A stretch of 30,767 nucleotides of DNA from Mesostigma viride (Eukaryota > Streptophyta > Mesostigmatophyceae > Mesostigmatales > Mesostigmataceae). Location: positions 2,517,453 to 2,548,219 of the forward strand of contig RPFO01000436.1 in NCBI GenBank assembly GCA_009746045.1, read 5' to 3'. Numbering within the stretch: the stretch's first letter is position 1; each line of letters opens with the position of its first letter. A program made the position numbers and the translations under genes. The notes under the pieces were generated by a model. That model was not told the origin of the DNA. It worked only from the letters and a program-made list of their open reading frames with translations, and ran no database searches. Positions 1 to 13,000 of the stretch are shown here, piece after piece.

Positions 1-577
1 TGCAGAGTCCTCGCCCATGGGTTTGGAATCGATGAAAACCATGGGTGTAGCTCCGTGCTCCGTGATTGAGCAGGTCCTTAGCGCTTCTGACGTCGGCAAC
101 TCCGGGTTCCAAGTTTGCCCAGCCCACCGCATTTTCACATTGAGAATACCCAAGCCTACGCCTAGTGCTCAGGATTCTTCGAGCGCAGTTAACTCGCGCA
201 TTTAGGCTCATGAAATTTGCCGCAGGCAGCGCGCCCTAATTATGATTGCTTCGTCATCAAACACCGCGGCTATGTTCAGGCTTCTCGCTAGCACGGGCTA
301 GTGCCGGGCATGCCGTCACATGCAACAAACAGAAGTTGCCTAAACTCTGATTATCCCAACTAGAATATTTTCCCCTCGAGACAGTTTGCGACGTACAGTC
401 TGTATTCAAACCCGACTTTTACGTAATTATCGGTGTCCGTCTATGCCTTGTCGCCATAGCACTGCAGCAGCCAGTAGCGCTACCGTGTTTGCTGAACTTT
501 GCTAATTATTGACGAAAGCCAGCCAGTAAGATCCTTATAATTACGGCAGATTCCAGTCCTGCCATGTCGAAGTCTCA
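1..577. other. Intergenic host DNA, no gene recognised
   Basis: Only short open frames without recognisable motifs occur here. Base composition is mixed, unlike the GC-rich right half of the window. The stretch ends at the left inverted repeat of the Harbinger-like element. I see no RNA gene and no convincing promoter. Confidence 0.5.
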
Positions 578-596
578 TCAAGCCCGGTCTATACGG
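578..596 (+). repeat. Left terminal inverted repeat of Harbinger-like element
   Basis: The 19 bases match the reverse complement of 3498-3516 with one difference (A against G at the fourth base). The pairing brackets the transposase remnant. Confidence 0.8.
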
Positions 597-1082
597 ATTT
601 TAAGTTAAAACCGAACCGGTCATTTTTAGCTGAAAATTGGGTCCGGAGGTAAAAATTTCAGTCTATACGAAACTAAACTGTCTGGACCGCAAGTAGAGTG
701 GTTCCCGCCAAGTCGATGACGTGGCGCCAGCTCCGTGCCCGGGCAATCAGGCAATTACAGGCAATTAAACCCAAAACACTGACGGCGGGGAAGGGGAAGA
801 TGACCCGCGGTCGCCAGCCATGGCGGACAATGCCGAAGGAGATGGACCATTTCTGCCACCCGAAGCGCGAAATCATTGCGTGCCATGCGGAGTCGCCCAT
901 GGGAAAACGCCGAAGTGGACGATGAGAGAAAAAGCGCGTTTCGGGCATGTCCTAATTGACGAAAGCATCCGAGCAGCGTATTTTAAAGGATATATATCGG
1001 TTTCTTTTTACTTTTTATGATGATTTGTAGTCGTAAACTTGCAAGGGTGGCCAGAAATCGCCGAATCTAGCGACCATGCTGC

Positions 1083-1790
1083 ACAACTTTGGTGTGCCGC
1101 AATGCGCCATTTTGCGGCCACCGCCTGGGCTAAGGTAATGCCAGCCATGCCAGGTAAAGCTGAGTTATCGTTTCCTTGTCGACGTAAGACGTTTATGTAT
1201 ACGTTCTAGCTTGTGTAGCACATTCTTTTTGCATTATTCATGTTCTTTCTTGACCATGGCCTGGCCCCTTCCTAAAACACCATTCTTAGATGCCTCCCTC
1301 AGTCAGTTGACCTGCCATACTTGATAGTGTGATGGTGATAAGTTTTAGAGGCTGTATGGGTTTGAATACCTCCATATATGTTTGTTATACATTTCCCACA
1401 CACATATTGCATGAGTGTGAGGCAGTTGGCTGGTCTCTGTGGCATCATCAAGCATGTAACCGGTGAGTAGAAGCTTCCCATTGTCAGTGAGCATGTGCCA
1501 CCAGGTGTGCTGGCCATCACCTGGCAAGCTATAGCAGCTTAGGCCTAGTTTATCCTTGCTAGGGCAAGCTGAAATAGGCTTCACATCACTAGTTTGTTGG
1601 TGGCTGCCTCCTAGAATGCATGCCTTGCGTAGGGTGTCCGTACCACGTTACCTACGTGCATGGACAAGGTGGCACCTGCACATAGGTGCCATGTAAGGGC
1701 AGTGTGATGATGCAGTTATGTTTCCCCATCATTGTGGAAGGGAAATGTATTGTATGGCATGGTTGGTGGCCTTATTAGTAGGTAGTATGC
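1083..1790. repeat. Dispersed ~700-bp repeat, copy 1
   Basis: This segment is clearly but imperfectly similar to 10,591-11,295. Shared landmarks in the same order include CACCGCCTGGGC near the start, GCCAGGTAAAGC, and GATGGTTGGTGGCC-like text near the end. Both copies lie inside transposons with different terminal repeats. No long frame survives in either copy, so it may be a decayed transposon gene or a nested element. Confidence 0.65.
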
Positions 1791-2294
1791 CAAGCCCTAC
1801 CCCCTTGGTTGCTTTTTACCAACGGTACCCCTACGGGCTGTACTGGGTGTAGCTGCTGGTATACCCAACCAAGTGATGACCCCAATGGCTCAAACTGCTC
1901 AGCAACTAATTGTTTATCATCCCTGAAGTGGTAAGTGCCTAGCTCTTAGAACATGATTCAAAATACACATTCTACCAAAACTGAAAACGCGCGTCTTGAC
2001 CGCCCTGACTTTGACGGTAGTTATACATGGCCTACTCTGAATATATGTAAGGTTGTGATGTATCAACCCGAAGAGCAACTCATGCACATGCTTGGCCCCC
2101 AAGGACAGCCATTGGATATGGGTAGGTTGGATGGCATCTGGTTTTCAAAGTTGTGAAGTTACAACCGATGCATCGGCAGTATTTCTGCCCATTTAGGGGT
2201 TAAGTTTGACAACTGTGATGACTACCATTGCACATGCATCCTTTTTGACATTACAATAGCGGGATTAGGCAACATTCTCATCCTCACCGCTTGC

Positions 2295-2441
2295 GGGTAA
2301 AAAAAACTGGCAACCAAACACCATGCCACACGTGGCACACTCAAGCATACACCAAGGTGGGTAAAAAAAACTGGCAACCAAACACCATGCCACACGTGGC
2401 ACACTCAAGCATTATACACCAAGGTGGGTAAAAAAAACTGG
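2295..2441. repeat. Tandem repeat, ~64-67 bp unit, about 2.2 copies
   Basis: Units begin with GGGTAAAAAAAACTGG at 2295, 2359 and 2426. They include the palindromic core GCCACACGTGGC. The array abuts the truncated C-terminal end of the Harbinger transposase remnant and probably replaced it. Confidence 0.85.
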
Positions 2442-3178
2442 CTAGCATGTTGCATGTCGTAGGTCACATGTCAATGCACGGTGAAGGATGCCAAAGCGGT
2501 GAATAAGAATCCCAAATGCACGCTCTATGACCTGCCTGCACAAAGAGATGTAATAGTTACATGCGTCCTCTTGGACGCTGAGACCCCTTCCTGGGTAGGG
2601 AGTCACAAGCCAAGGCTTGATGATGTATGCCTCATCTGCCACTATGTAGAATCCTTCTGGCAGGCCAACACGTGCCAATTCCGTGTGCAAAGAGCTGACA
2701 CGAAATGCGACACTGTCATTGGTACTGCCGCAACATTTGTTGGAGCCATACAGAAAACGACATTTCGAATCGCACACAGCTTGCATGACAAGCGCATAAA
2801 ACCCCTTACGATTCTAGTACTGCCTGGGGTTCGCTACCTCCGACTTGAAGTTTTTTTTTTTTTATCTTGATTGCGATACCATCGAGCGCACCAACACAAC
2901 CATCAACAACTCCCCTGGTCGTCTGGTTGAATCGAAACCATCGGCCAAACGCGACAGTTCTCCCGAATCATCCGTGGTTGCGAGTGCGCTTCTCATTAGC
3001 AGCTCGCGGCAAGCCAAACCGACTTACGTAGGGCTTGGAAACGTGCACCACGCCTGGAGAGACCTCTTTATCCTGTACGCCTTCGCATCATCTTCAAATC
3101 CTGCAAATCATTCCAGTCCTCCCTGTCAATCCTGTCCTCGTCGGGCTTGCGCATAAGGTGGTATGACTGGCGAGACAT
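2442..3178 (-). pseudogene. Broken PIF/Harbinger DDE transposase
   Basis: Reading the minus strand from 3178, an N-terminal part (MSRQSYH, DREDWNDL) is followed by frame changes. Then comes the hallmark CVGALDG block near 2890 holding the first catalytic Asp. An A-run (forward T-run at about 2850-2863) disrupts the frame. An in-frame TAG (forward 2814-2816) replaces the second Tyr of the family's YYNRKGF block. The longest open part (2786-2442) then shows GSTNDSVAF, VADEAYIIKPWL and QVIERAFGILIHRFGIL, which correspond to the remaining catalytic Asp and Glu regions of DDE_Tnp_4 nucleases. The C-terminus stops early at the tandem repeat. In an intact element this enzyme would excise and insert the transposon. 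The stop, frameshifts and truncation make activity implausible. Confidence 0.85.
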
Positions 3179-3497
3179 TATGGCCGCGTGTTTTCGTGCT
3201 TTAAATACGCAACTGAAATGGTCGGAATTACCAACTGCAATGGCACACACAGCTATGGCAACCAGCCTTCACGTCGGTAGCAGCAGCCCGACCACCAGGG
3301 TTTTCCCGCCAATTATTCCTTTTTAACTTTTAACTCCGAAAAAAAAATAACAGGGGTCCGTGGCCAAGCCCGTCTGGAGTTATTTTTTATCTCCGGTGAG
3401 TTAAAACCGCAAGTTATTTTTCACCGTTGGATGAAAACCGGCCCTCAATCTCACCGTCCATTGTTTCCCGCCACTTTTAACTCCGCGAAGTTAAATC

Positions 3498-3516
3498 CCG
3501 TATAGACCGGGCCTGA
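3498..3516 (-). repeat. Right terminal inverted repeat of Harbinger-like element
   Basis: This is the reverse complement of the 578-596 repeat with one mismatch. Host sequence resumes after it. Confidence 0.8.
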
Positions 3517-4094
3517 GGCGCAAGAGTCAAGAACTATGTACATTTACTTTGGTTGACCGTCAAGGATACTTGGAATCAGAATGCATTATTACTGTTTTGG
3601 CGGGAAGAACTGTGGCAGGATCTCCGCGGGAGGTCAGGAACATGACGCGTGCGCACGACGGATTCATGGTTGTACATGAAGCTAGAGCTCAATTATGCTG
3701 GTCCTTCCCGGATCGGTCATGTCCACCATGTCTCCGGTGCTGAGCCAGATGAGAGAAATTTGACGTTGGATGCTAAAGGCAGTGTGATAAACTCAGTTTA
3801 AGGAAAGTTTCCTCCAGACCTGATGTGCGACATTGTTGGAGCGCGCACGTGTGTGGCGTACCGATGGGATCGTTAATGTATCCTGCGCTGGTACGCACCA
3901 ACCGAGCGAGACCACCAGTGCAATTGTGTAGCTTTCCTTGTTGCAAAAGGTATACACATTAGTTAAGGGCAAAGTCCCGTGAGAATCGCTGCTTTTTGAC
4001 GGCTTTTGTCGAATAATCTCCCGGCAATTGGACTGCGTGTCGCTCAATCTGCTGCGTCCTTAATTCCTAACGTTCATAAACCTCCGTGCCAGAG
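3517..4094. other. Upstream region of the TLDc gene
   Basis: This 0.58-kb stretch lies between the Harbinger element and the proposed start codon at 4095. I see no gene and no clear TATA box. It presumably contains the promoter and 5' leader of the TLDc gene. Confidence 0.4.
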
Positions 4095-7000
4095 ATGGGC
4101 CACAGCCATTCAAGGCAAGCGACAGGGTCGACAGGGGCCGAGACAGGCGCTGATAAATTGCGAAAAATTGAGAATGCGCTGTTTCTGGGCGGACTCGGGA
4201 AAGATGAGCGCGAGATTCTGTGGCAGGCTTATCTTGCCCTACGACAGCCCTCTGGGTGCCTGTCCCTGGACATGTTTGAGGTGAGGTTCAGTTTTCAACA
4301 AAGCTTAAAATCCTCACCGCTTGCGCACTACTAGTAACCCCGGAGGCAGGATTTCACTAGTTGATCTCCACAACACGGCAGTTGACCGTTCAGTCATCTG
4401 TGCTCGCCACGTAATGCTCACCTTCCCAATTCAACTCGGCCATCGGACCGCACACGTGTCACCACAGGAACACTTCATCCTCCCGCTACTTGCCTCCGTC
4501 GCGCCCGCCCATCGCCCCCCCCTGCGTCACGTCTTTGGTGCGCGGCTCTTCGGCCTCATGACGCCCCAGCAGCAGCCCTGCAGGGACGTGGACCACTGGC
4601 TTGCGTTCCTGGCGGCCGCCGCGCGCTGCACTGGCCTCACCCCGGCTTGCTCCCCCGAAGCGAATGTAGAACTCTTGATGTGGCTGTTCACCCCGACGCC
4701 TGCCCCTACCCGGATCCCTACCTCTACCCCGACGGGGGGCCTGGGGCCACCCTCCACCGCGGAAATAGAGGTGGACGCCAATGTGACACTTTCATCAAGC
4801 GTGGGCGAATCCGTCGCGAACGTGGTCCAGCTCCCCAATTCGATCCATCCAGGGGAGGCTGGCCCTGCCAGGGTTCCTGGGCTTCAGTGCTGCTCGGGCA
4901 ACACGCATGCGGGGGCGCCAGGTGGCGCCGCCTGGGCGCCTGAGGGCCGTCTAGATGCGGTGTGTGTGGAGCTGGTGGTGGTGTCCTGTTTCGCGATGGC
5001 AAGCGGCAGTTACGGTGACGGTATGGTTAAGGCCGGTCGCGATGATCATGCGGATGGTAGCTGTCATTACAGTGACATCAGCAGCCGTGGCGGTGGTCTT
5101 TCGGCTGCAGGGGCCACTAATACTGGCGTCAGCGCACATGTGCGCGGCCCATTATGGCCATCCCAGGGACCCCCGGCAACCGCACCCGCGGGACCAGCCT
5201 CGCGCGCATCACTGCCATGGCGCCCCCCACCTGCGGTGGTGGTGCGGCTATTGGACGCCATCCTGCGGCGCCACGGGGGCGGCGACTCGCAGGGGCCAGC
5301 TGGCGCTTCTTCTTCTCTTCCATCCCCTTTTACTGCCACGTCGACTACTTCTGGGGGATCTTCCCTCGCCGCCGCCAGTGGGACAGGAGAAATGGCAGGA
5401 GGACGTGACCACAAAGTGCCGCCACCGCTGCCGGGCCACCACCAGGGCGCCTCACACTTGCATCCGCCACCATCGCATCCCTCATCGCACGCACGTCCAT
5501 CCTTGTTGCATTCCTCACAACCGTCATCGTCACAATCCTCTTCGCTGCGGCCGGCGCCGGCGCCAGCACTAGCCGACGCGGGCAACCGTCGCTGGGCCGC
5601 GGCAGTGCTTGCGGCCGCCCCCGGCCTGCCCCTGTGCCTCCACGTGTACGCCTGGGACACCCTGGTGCGGCTGGCGTGTGTCACTCAGTCAGCCGCCAGC
5701 ACCCCACGCCGGCCGCGCCCAATTATATCAACAAAGGAAAGCCCAATTGGAGCAGCAAACACAAATCCCGTGATATCGACGAGGGAGAGTTCCGCGGCGT
5801 GTGCACCGCTGACGCTGGCATCCGCCACTGTCACGCTGGCTGCGAGGGAGGCAGGGGAGCCGGTCTCTGTAACCACTAGAGAAGATGCTGTGGGTGCTAT
5901 GCGAGGGGGCGTTGCTGCAAGGGGGGATGATGAGCCTGTGGGGAGAGCCGCTAGCCATGCCCCGTTGGCGTTGGGGGGGGAGGCGGCGGTGGCCGGGGCC
6001 GCACAGGGGGGGAGGGGGGATCTCAGTGTCCAGCAACGGCTGTTTCCGGATGATGCCGAAGAAGAGGCAGCGAATAGGGCGCTCGGGCTGCTGGACGCCG
6101 AGTGGGTCGGCAGGGACCCCAGGGGGGTTGGGGCCGCAGCAAACTCCGTTGTTGCAGATGGTGGTAGTCATGGAAGTGGGGGAGCAGGTAGTAGTAGGGG
6201 TGACCACTCGGAGGGGACGGCAGGCGGCAGGGGGAGTAGCCACGGCGTCCCTGGCCGTGCTGCGGGGGCTCATGTTCATCGTAATGATGATGGTAATGCT
6301 GATTTTGGTGATGATGGCAGCGTTGGGGTGACCTTGGCGGCGGTGGAAGAGGGTCCGGCGGCCCTGCCGGACATGGACGCGATAGTAGCGCGCCAGATGG
6401 CGGCGATCGGCATGTTCGTGGGGGGAGAAGAGGACGATTTACATCGCACTAGCGAGGGGGATGTGGCCTGTAGTGGGGGTGCAAGTGGCGGCACCGTGGA
6501 TGGTGGGGTGGGGGGTAGGGGTAGGAGCAAGGAGGCGGAAGGATCTGTAACAACGACAGCAGCGGCGCAAGCGGCCCATGATCCGGCGGCCGCGTTCCAA
6601 GCGGAGCTGCAAGCGGCCATCGAGGCGTTGCCAGGGATGGGCGAGGATGCACTGCCGCCATCGTTGCCGCCTTTATCGCCCCAGCTGTCGCCACGTCAAT
6701 CTGCGGCTGCCGTTGTAGCTTCCCCGCACTCGACGCCCAAGCATGCGCTACAGCCAGGATTGGGGCTGTCAGCACACAGCAGTGGTGGACAGGAGACGAG
6801 GCAGGATAGTGGGCCCCCCTTGGGTAGGGGACCAACACAGCATCCCTCGCTCAATCCCAAGGAAAACGCGGCAACGCAAGTCATGGCCGCACATGGGGTG
6901 GAAAAGCAAGGGACTGCAACGGGAGGGACTACCGTGGGCACCAAATCTGGGTCCCAAGTCGCTGGCGATGAGGCCGAGGGCAGCGCTGCGGGGGGCAGCA

Positions 7001-10000
7001 CTAGGGGCGGCGGAAGCATAAAGGGCGGGTGCGGTTCGATGGGGAGCAGTTCCGTTGGGGCACCGTCGCGAGGCTCGTTACTGGCATCCCCCTCGGCCGT
7101 CGCCCGCCCAGCGGAGTGGTGGGCGCTGGTCATGATGCTGGCACCCGCGATGAAGCTCGCAGGCATCGTGCCGGGTGCCAGCAGCAAGGGGAGCGGGCTA
7201 GACCAAATGGTGGCGGTGCCCGCCCCGGCTCCGGCGATGGTGGCCTTAGCCCCCACCATGCCATCTGGGCCTGGCATGGAGGGCAGCGTTAGCGCCAGGC
7301 GTGCATCGGCTTCAGAGGGTAGCAGCAACGCTCCTTCAAGAGGGGCGGCTGCCCCCATAGAGGGCGGGGGGGTGAACAAAGGTGGCGCGATATCGGACCA
7401 CAAGGTGGTGGCTCCTGGGGGTGGAACGGGTGGTATTGCGACTGGTGTTGGTGGTGCTGGTAGCAGTGCTGCAACTACCAGGGATGCGGCTACCAGCGAT
7501 GCTGTTAATTGTGGCGCCGATGGTGGTGCCACTACAGCGGCTGCGGCTGCAGCTGCTGGTGCTGCTGGTGGTTCTGTCGGTGCTACGCCAGACAGCGGGG
7601 CTCCCTATTCCCCCATAAAGCGGCTCTACTCCTCCCCCGCGCACGGCCTGGGCATGAACCGGCTTCTGGCGCACGTCTCCGGATACACCCACGACGTGCT
7701 GCTGCTCATCGTGGGGCACGCAGACACGCCGGCAAGCGCCACAGCCGCTGCCAGCATCGCGGGTGGTGATGCGATCACCGCCAGCATTACAGGCGGCGCG
7801 AAAATGTCTGCCGCTGGCCCAGGAGGGGAAACGGCGGCTCCCAGCATGACAGGCAACGTGACCGAGCGGACTGGTGGCACGACCAGGGGGGCCCAGGGTG
7901 GTGACATATCCACCACAAGCAAGACGAGCGGCAGTGACCCATCGGGACGTGCAGGCACAAGCGGCGATGGCAATGGCAGCGACGGGACAGATGGCAGCAA
8001 CAGGGGGAAAGGCAATGACAAGTGGGGAGAAGGAGTGGGATGGAGAAGGAGCGAGGAATCCTTGTCTGCAGCAGCGGCGGGAGAAGGGTCCCAGGGCGGC
8101 GTGGATGCCAGCAGGGTGCTCGTCGGCGTGTACCTCCCAGGGGGGTTCCAGGTGTCCGACGGCTTCTACGGCACCCGTGCATGCTGCCTCTTCATTCTGT
8201 CGCCCGTCACCGCCGTGTACAAGAGCAGCGGTGGGTGAAGAGGAGAGAGGGCGGGGGAGTACCGGAGCAGGGGTGGGTGTGTACAAAAGCTCTGGTGGGT
8301 GTGGAGTGGCTTTGGGGGCTGCCTGGTGGTAGGGGTGGGTGTGTATCGGAGCGAGGGTTGGTGGGCGTAGGATCAGAGGCTGGTTGGTATAGGGGCACCG
8401 GTGTTGAAGAGAAGAAACCATGGGGGGGAAGTATAGGAGCAGGGGTGGGTGGATGCAGGGGCTTGGTGGGGGGTGTTTAGAGCCAGTGGTTGGTGGGTGT
8501 AAGACAGGGGAGGGTGCACCGTGGGGGTGGGTGCATCGATGTAGGGATACACAATGGGGTGGGGGTGATGGCAGCGACGGACTGGGGATGATGGTAGCCA
8601 CAGGGTGGATGGCTAGGAGCCAGCGTAGGTGGAAAGGGGGCCAGGGGGGTGCGAGGGCCTCAAGAGGCAACGTGCACACCCCAGAATAACCTGGCAGGCC
8701 GTGTGATGCATGCTTGATTGCTTGCCGTTTCGTGGGCGGTCTGGCGAACTGTCTGGCTGGCTGGGTGATCCTCTCCATCACTCGCTGGCTTGCTTGCCTG
8801 CAGTCTTGGCCTCAGAATGCCCTTGTGTGGCCTGCGCCCATGTCATCTGGTTTGGATTGGGGGCCCTGCACCTGCATGGCGTTGGATGTTAATGTCACCT
8901 GGAGGTTGTCAAGCTGGATGCATGCGTGCCCTTTCCCGCTCGTGCGACAACTCATCACTCGTGTCCCCTCCCTCCCCCTGGCCTGATCACCCCCGCCCTC
9001 CAACCCCCCCGTCCATTCCACCCCTCCCACCTTTTCTTCTATTTTCAACCTCCCCATGTCCCTCCTTTCCTTCCGCTCTCCTTTCCTCCTTGTTCTCACC
9101 TGCACCCCTCCCTCTTATCCCCTCCCTCTTCCCCTCTCCCTAATTTCACCCCTCACCTATCTGCCCCTCAATCTCCCTGAACGTGCAGGCCGTGGCACCA
9201 ACTTCATGTACTCGTTTGAACGCTCTGCTGCCAGCCGCACCGGCGCCGCGGGCTACGCTGCCAAACGCGTGACGGAGGGCATCGCGGTGGGCGGCGCGTC
9301 GCCCCACCAGCCGCGGCTGGCACTGTCACGGGACTTCACCAAGCTGGTGGCGCACCACTGGGGCAGGTGCAGCACGTACGAGGGGGGACCCGTGCTGCTT
9401 GGGCAGGTGCGTGGGCGGGTGGCAGTAATTAGGGTGGGCAGGTGCATGGGCGGGTGGCCGTAATTAGGGTGGGCAGGTGCGTGGGCGGGTGGCAGTCATT
9501 ATGGTGGGCAGGTGCGTGGGCGGGTGGCAGTGGTTAGGGTGGGCAGGTGCGTGGGCGGGTGGCAGTAATTAGGGTGGGCAGGTGCGTGGGCGGGTGGCAG
9601 TGGTTAGGGTGGGCAGGTGCGTGGGCGGGTGGCAGTGGTTAGGGTGGGCAGGTGCGTGGGCGGGTGACAGTGGTTAGGGTGGGCAGGTGCGTGGGCGGGT
9701 GGCAGTGGTTAGGGTGGGCAAGTGTGTGGGCGGGTGGCTGCGGCTAGTAGGGCTGGCACATCCGGGTCACTTCCCGACCCGAACACGAACACAAAGAACT
9801 GGGGAGAGTACCCGAACCCAAATACCGAACATATCCGGTACATTCCCAGGTGACCCGAGCCCGAACACAAACATGTTCGGTACAGGTTTAAGGTGACCCG
9901 AACCCGAACCCGAACATTACCCGAACATGTCACCGAACATGAACAATCATGAAATAAATTATAATATCGATGAGGCAAGAAGAAATAATATTAACTCGTC

Positions 10001-13000
10001 GTCTGTCTCTGGTCCTCTACGGCGAACTGAGTTGAACTCAGTCCTCTCTAGAGGACCGAGTTTTTGGGTTTCGTAGAAAATTCGCCCCGGTCAGAATGTT
10101 TGACAAAAAAATTCTCTCAAAATTTATTCAAATACTACGTGAAAAGATCTTTCTTGGACATATTTTTGGGATTTTTTTCGATTTGGTATAAGCGGCTAAA
10201 TGTACGGTCAAAGTACAGGTGGTAAGGGTACTTTTCCACGTGAAACGCGAGTTCCGGAAATGCACGACCTAGCCATGGCGGCTCGCGCCCATGCATGCAG
10301 TTTACGTTTGCGGACGAGTTAGCTGTCCAAACTCAGGAAATAGATTTAACATGCTCTAAAGATGATATAAATCAATTTTTAGCTCGCGGGGATGCGATTT
10401 ACCCGGTGTCGGCACTGTTCTTGCTGGAAAAAACTGCGATAAGGCAGGTCGACGGAATTGATGACTGCGCTTGCTTTCCGGCGCAATTTCAATGGCTGAT
10501 AGGTTTCTTTCTACATTTTAACATGCATCGTATTAGAATAAATTGAGTGACAGTATAGATTTGATGATTTCGACCATTCTGTCACGTCATGGTCTATGTG
10601 CCGCAAAGTGCCACTTTTGCGGGCACCGCCTGGGCCAAGGTAACGCCAGCCGTGCCAGGTAAAGCCGGATAATCGTTGCCTCTTCGTTTCTTGATGTTCT
10701 TACATGAGTTTAAGCTTGCGAGGCGTTGTCAGGTTCAAGTCTTGATGCTCTTTCTTGACCGTTGCCTGCCCCTCTCTAAAACCCCCTTTTCAGATGATGT
10801 TAGCAGGCATTTGCCTTAACCCAGTGTAGTTGTGCAGGGTTTTAGGAGCTGTGCAGGTTTAAACACCTTCGTAGATGTTAGTTATTCTTTTGCTACGTTC
10901 ATACTGCATGATTGTGTGGCCACGGGCTGCGTCAAGGGTGCATTCAAGCTTTTACGGGTGAGTGAAAAGTCTTGGTGACAAACCACTGCCATCATGTGCC
11001 AGCAACTATGTTGGCCACATCATGGCAAGGCAAAACAGTTATAGCCATATCTATTGTTGTTAGAAACAATGGAAATATGCTTAACCTACCTATTATATTG
11101 GTGGTTGACACTTATAACATAACCCTTTGTTGGTAGGTATCCAAGCCCTTTCCCTACATGCATGCATAGGCTCTCACTGCATGATAAGGTATGATATACC
11201 TGAAGTATGATGATGCAAGTGTGTTGTCCTGTAATGCTTGAAGGGAAATGAGTTGATTGGGATGGTTGGTGGCCACGGTGGTGTGTAGTATGACCGCACT
11301 TACATGCTAGCAAAGTTAGCAAAAGCCCCATTCCTCTCCTGAGGACTGAGAGTTTTTTAATTGTTTCAGGCAGTTGCAGTGGCCAAATCGAGCCCAGTTT
11401 TTTGCCACTTTTCAAGAACTGTATTGTTTACATGCCTATATTTTTTCTTCATGCACCAGGATTTGATTGAATTTTTCCCACTCGTTCTTATCCCGAAAAA
11501 TGCAAATTCGCGAGAGGTGCCCAACGTCCGTGTAATTTTCAGGTGTGCGGGTCAAGTTTTCACATATGCAGTATTTATGCCAACAAAATGACATCTAGTA
11601 CACCCCCGATCCACATCAAAACATTTGGGATGGACCCCCCACCTAGTCGCTACACGCGGTTGAAAATTGTCAACTCAGTCCTCCTGTGAGGACTGAGTTG
11701 GGACAGACGACGAGTTAATATTATAATAGTAAAATATAATAGTAATTAATTAAGCTCGTGCTCCCGTTGGGGAGTCACGGGTCGGGTGTATTAGAAATAT
11801 TATACTCTCGAAAGGAGGGGGGACATCCAGCCAAAACAGCACACTCACTCGTGTGTCCGGCGCAGCACCTCCAAACGTGGAGCGGACTCCAAAAATGTGT
11901 CCGGCGGCAGAATTTTTGCGACGGAGTGTACTCCAGTCGAAAATTTTAGGGCGGCGCGAAGAAAAATTTTGTGGAGCTAACTCCTTTTGGCGGTCCGGCG
12001 CCTGGTTTTAGGAAAGGAGTGCGCTAGTGCGCTCTGGTGATCCCGCTAGCTCGGTCAGGCGTTTGATTTTAAGTGCAGGTGTCCGCTTCGGCCCTGCTGT
12101 ACTTACAACCTTTCCAGGTAAATAGGTGTACGTTTATTCCAAATATAACCAGTAGTTAATCCCTGCTAAGCCTAGGGTATCAAGATGTCAGTGGCTAAAA
12201 CGGAGCCTTACTAGACCACGGAAGCCACTGGACTTCTAATGGGTTGTCATTGGGCATGTGGGTAAAGATCCTGTTTTTGCCCATGAGAACTCGGCAGTAC
12301 TTACAACTTACGCTGAGAACTTACCAAGTATTGGTTGATTCTAGGAAGACGTATCGACTTTCAGGCAGGCGTCAGGTTGTTGTTGTTGATTCTGACACCG
12401 GACCTGGCGTCAGGCAATAGGCATCGAATTTCCGCCGGCTTGACGTCATTCTTCTACTTGGAGAATATGCTAATACTATCGCTTACTAAGAGCTTCTACT
12501 AAGAGATTCTACAAAAAGTGCCACGTGTCATACAAGCCACGTAGCACGTAGCACACTCCCAAGTCGGTCCGGCGCAGCTTTTTGACAGACTGAGTGCACT
12601 CCAGCAGTTTTCACTTTGGCTGGCGCGGGGCGGCGCGGTAGGCCAAACTCTGGAGTACGCTCATGTACGATTTTAGGGGGGGATGTCCCCCCTCCTCTCT
12701 CGAATATGATTAAATGAGACAACTATTCCTCGACGCATGATGGCCGGCGATCTGAACTCTGGTCATATCAGCATGTCGGCACCGGCGGACTATTAGAGAA
12801 GCGTTGGGTCGGATCACTGGCTGGTACTAAGGATTCCGCCAGAAAATGTTCGGTACCGGGCCAGAGGCGAACATGTTTGCCCGGTTCCTAGGGTGACCCG
12901 AGTACGGACACGAACATGTTCTGTTTCCAGGTGACCCGGACCCGAACACCGCACATGTTCGGCCGAACATTTCAGGCGACCCGAACACCGCACATGTTCA

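Larger units (their letters stand above)
578..3516. mobile_element. PIF/Harbinger-like DNA transposon, degenerate
   Basis: The two ends carry inverted repeats of 19 bases, consensus TCARGCCCGGTCTATACGG, at 578-596 and, inverted, at 3498-3516. Between them on the minus strand lies a broken DDE transposase of the Harbinger type (2442-3178). The ~2.9-kb length fits the family. I could not define the expected 3-bp target duplication with confidence, so the outermost bases may be off by a few positions. The interior also holds a short tandem repeat (2295-2441) and a ~700-bp segment shared with a second element at about 10,591-11,295. Homopolymer tracts and stops show it is not autonomous now. Confidence 0.8.

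Noticed and set aside
2295-2441. Possible CRISPR-like array
   Set aside because: There are only two full units with no distinct spacers; it is an ordinary tandem duplication inside a transposon.
7336-8781. A 481-codon minus-strand open frame opposite the TLDc gene
   Set aside because: It is Pro/His-rich shadow text of the Gly-rich linker and intron 2, with no motif.
9407-9739. TTAGGG words that could suggest an interstitial telomere
   Set aside because: They occur once per 35-bp minisatellite unit and not in tandem, and green algae usually have TTTTAGGG-type telomeres.
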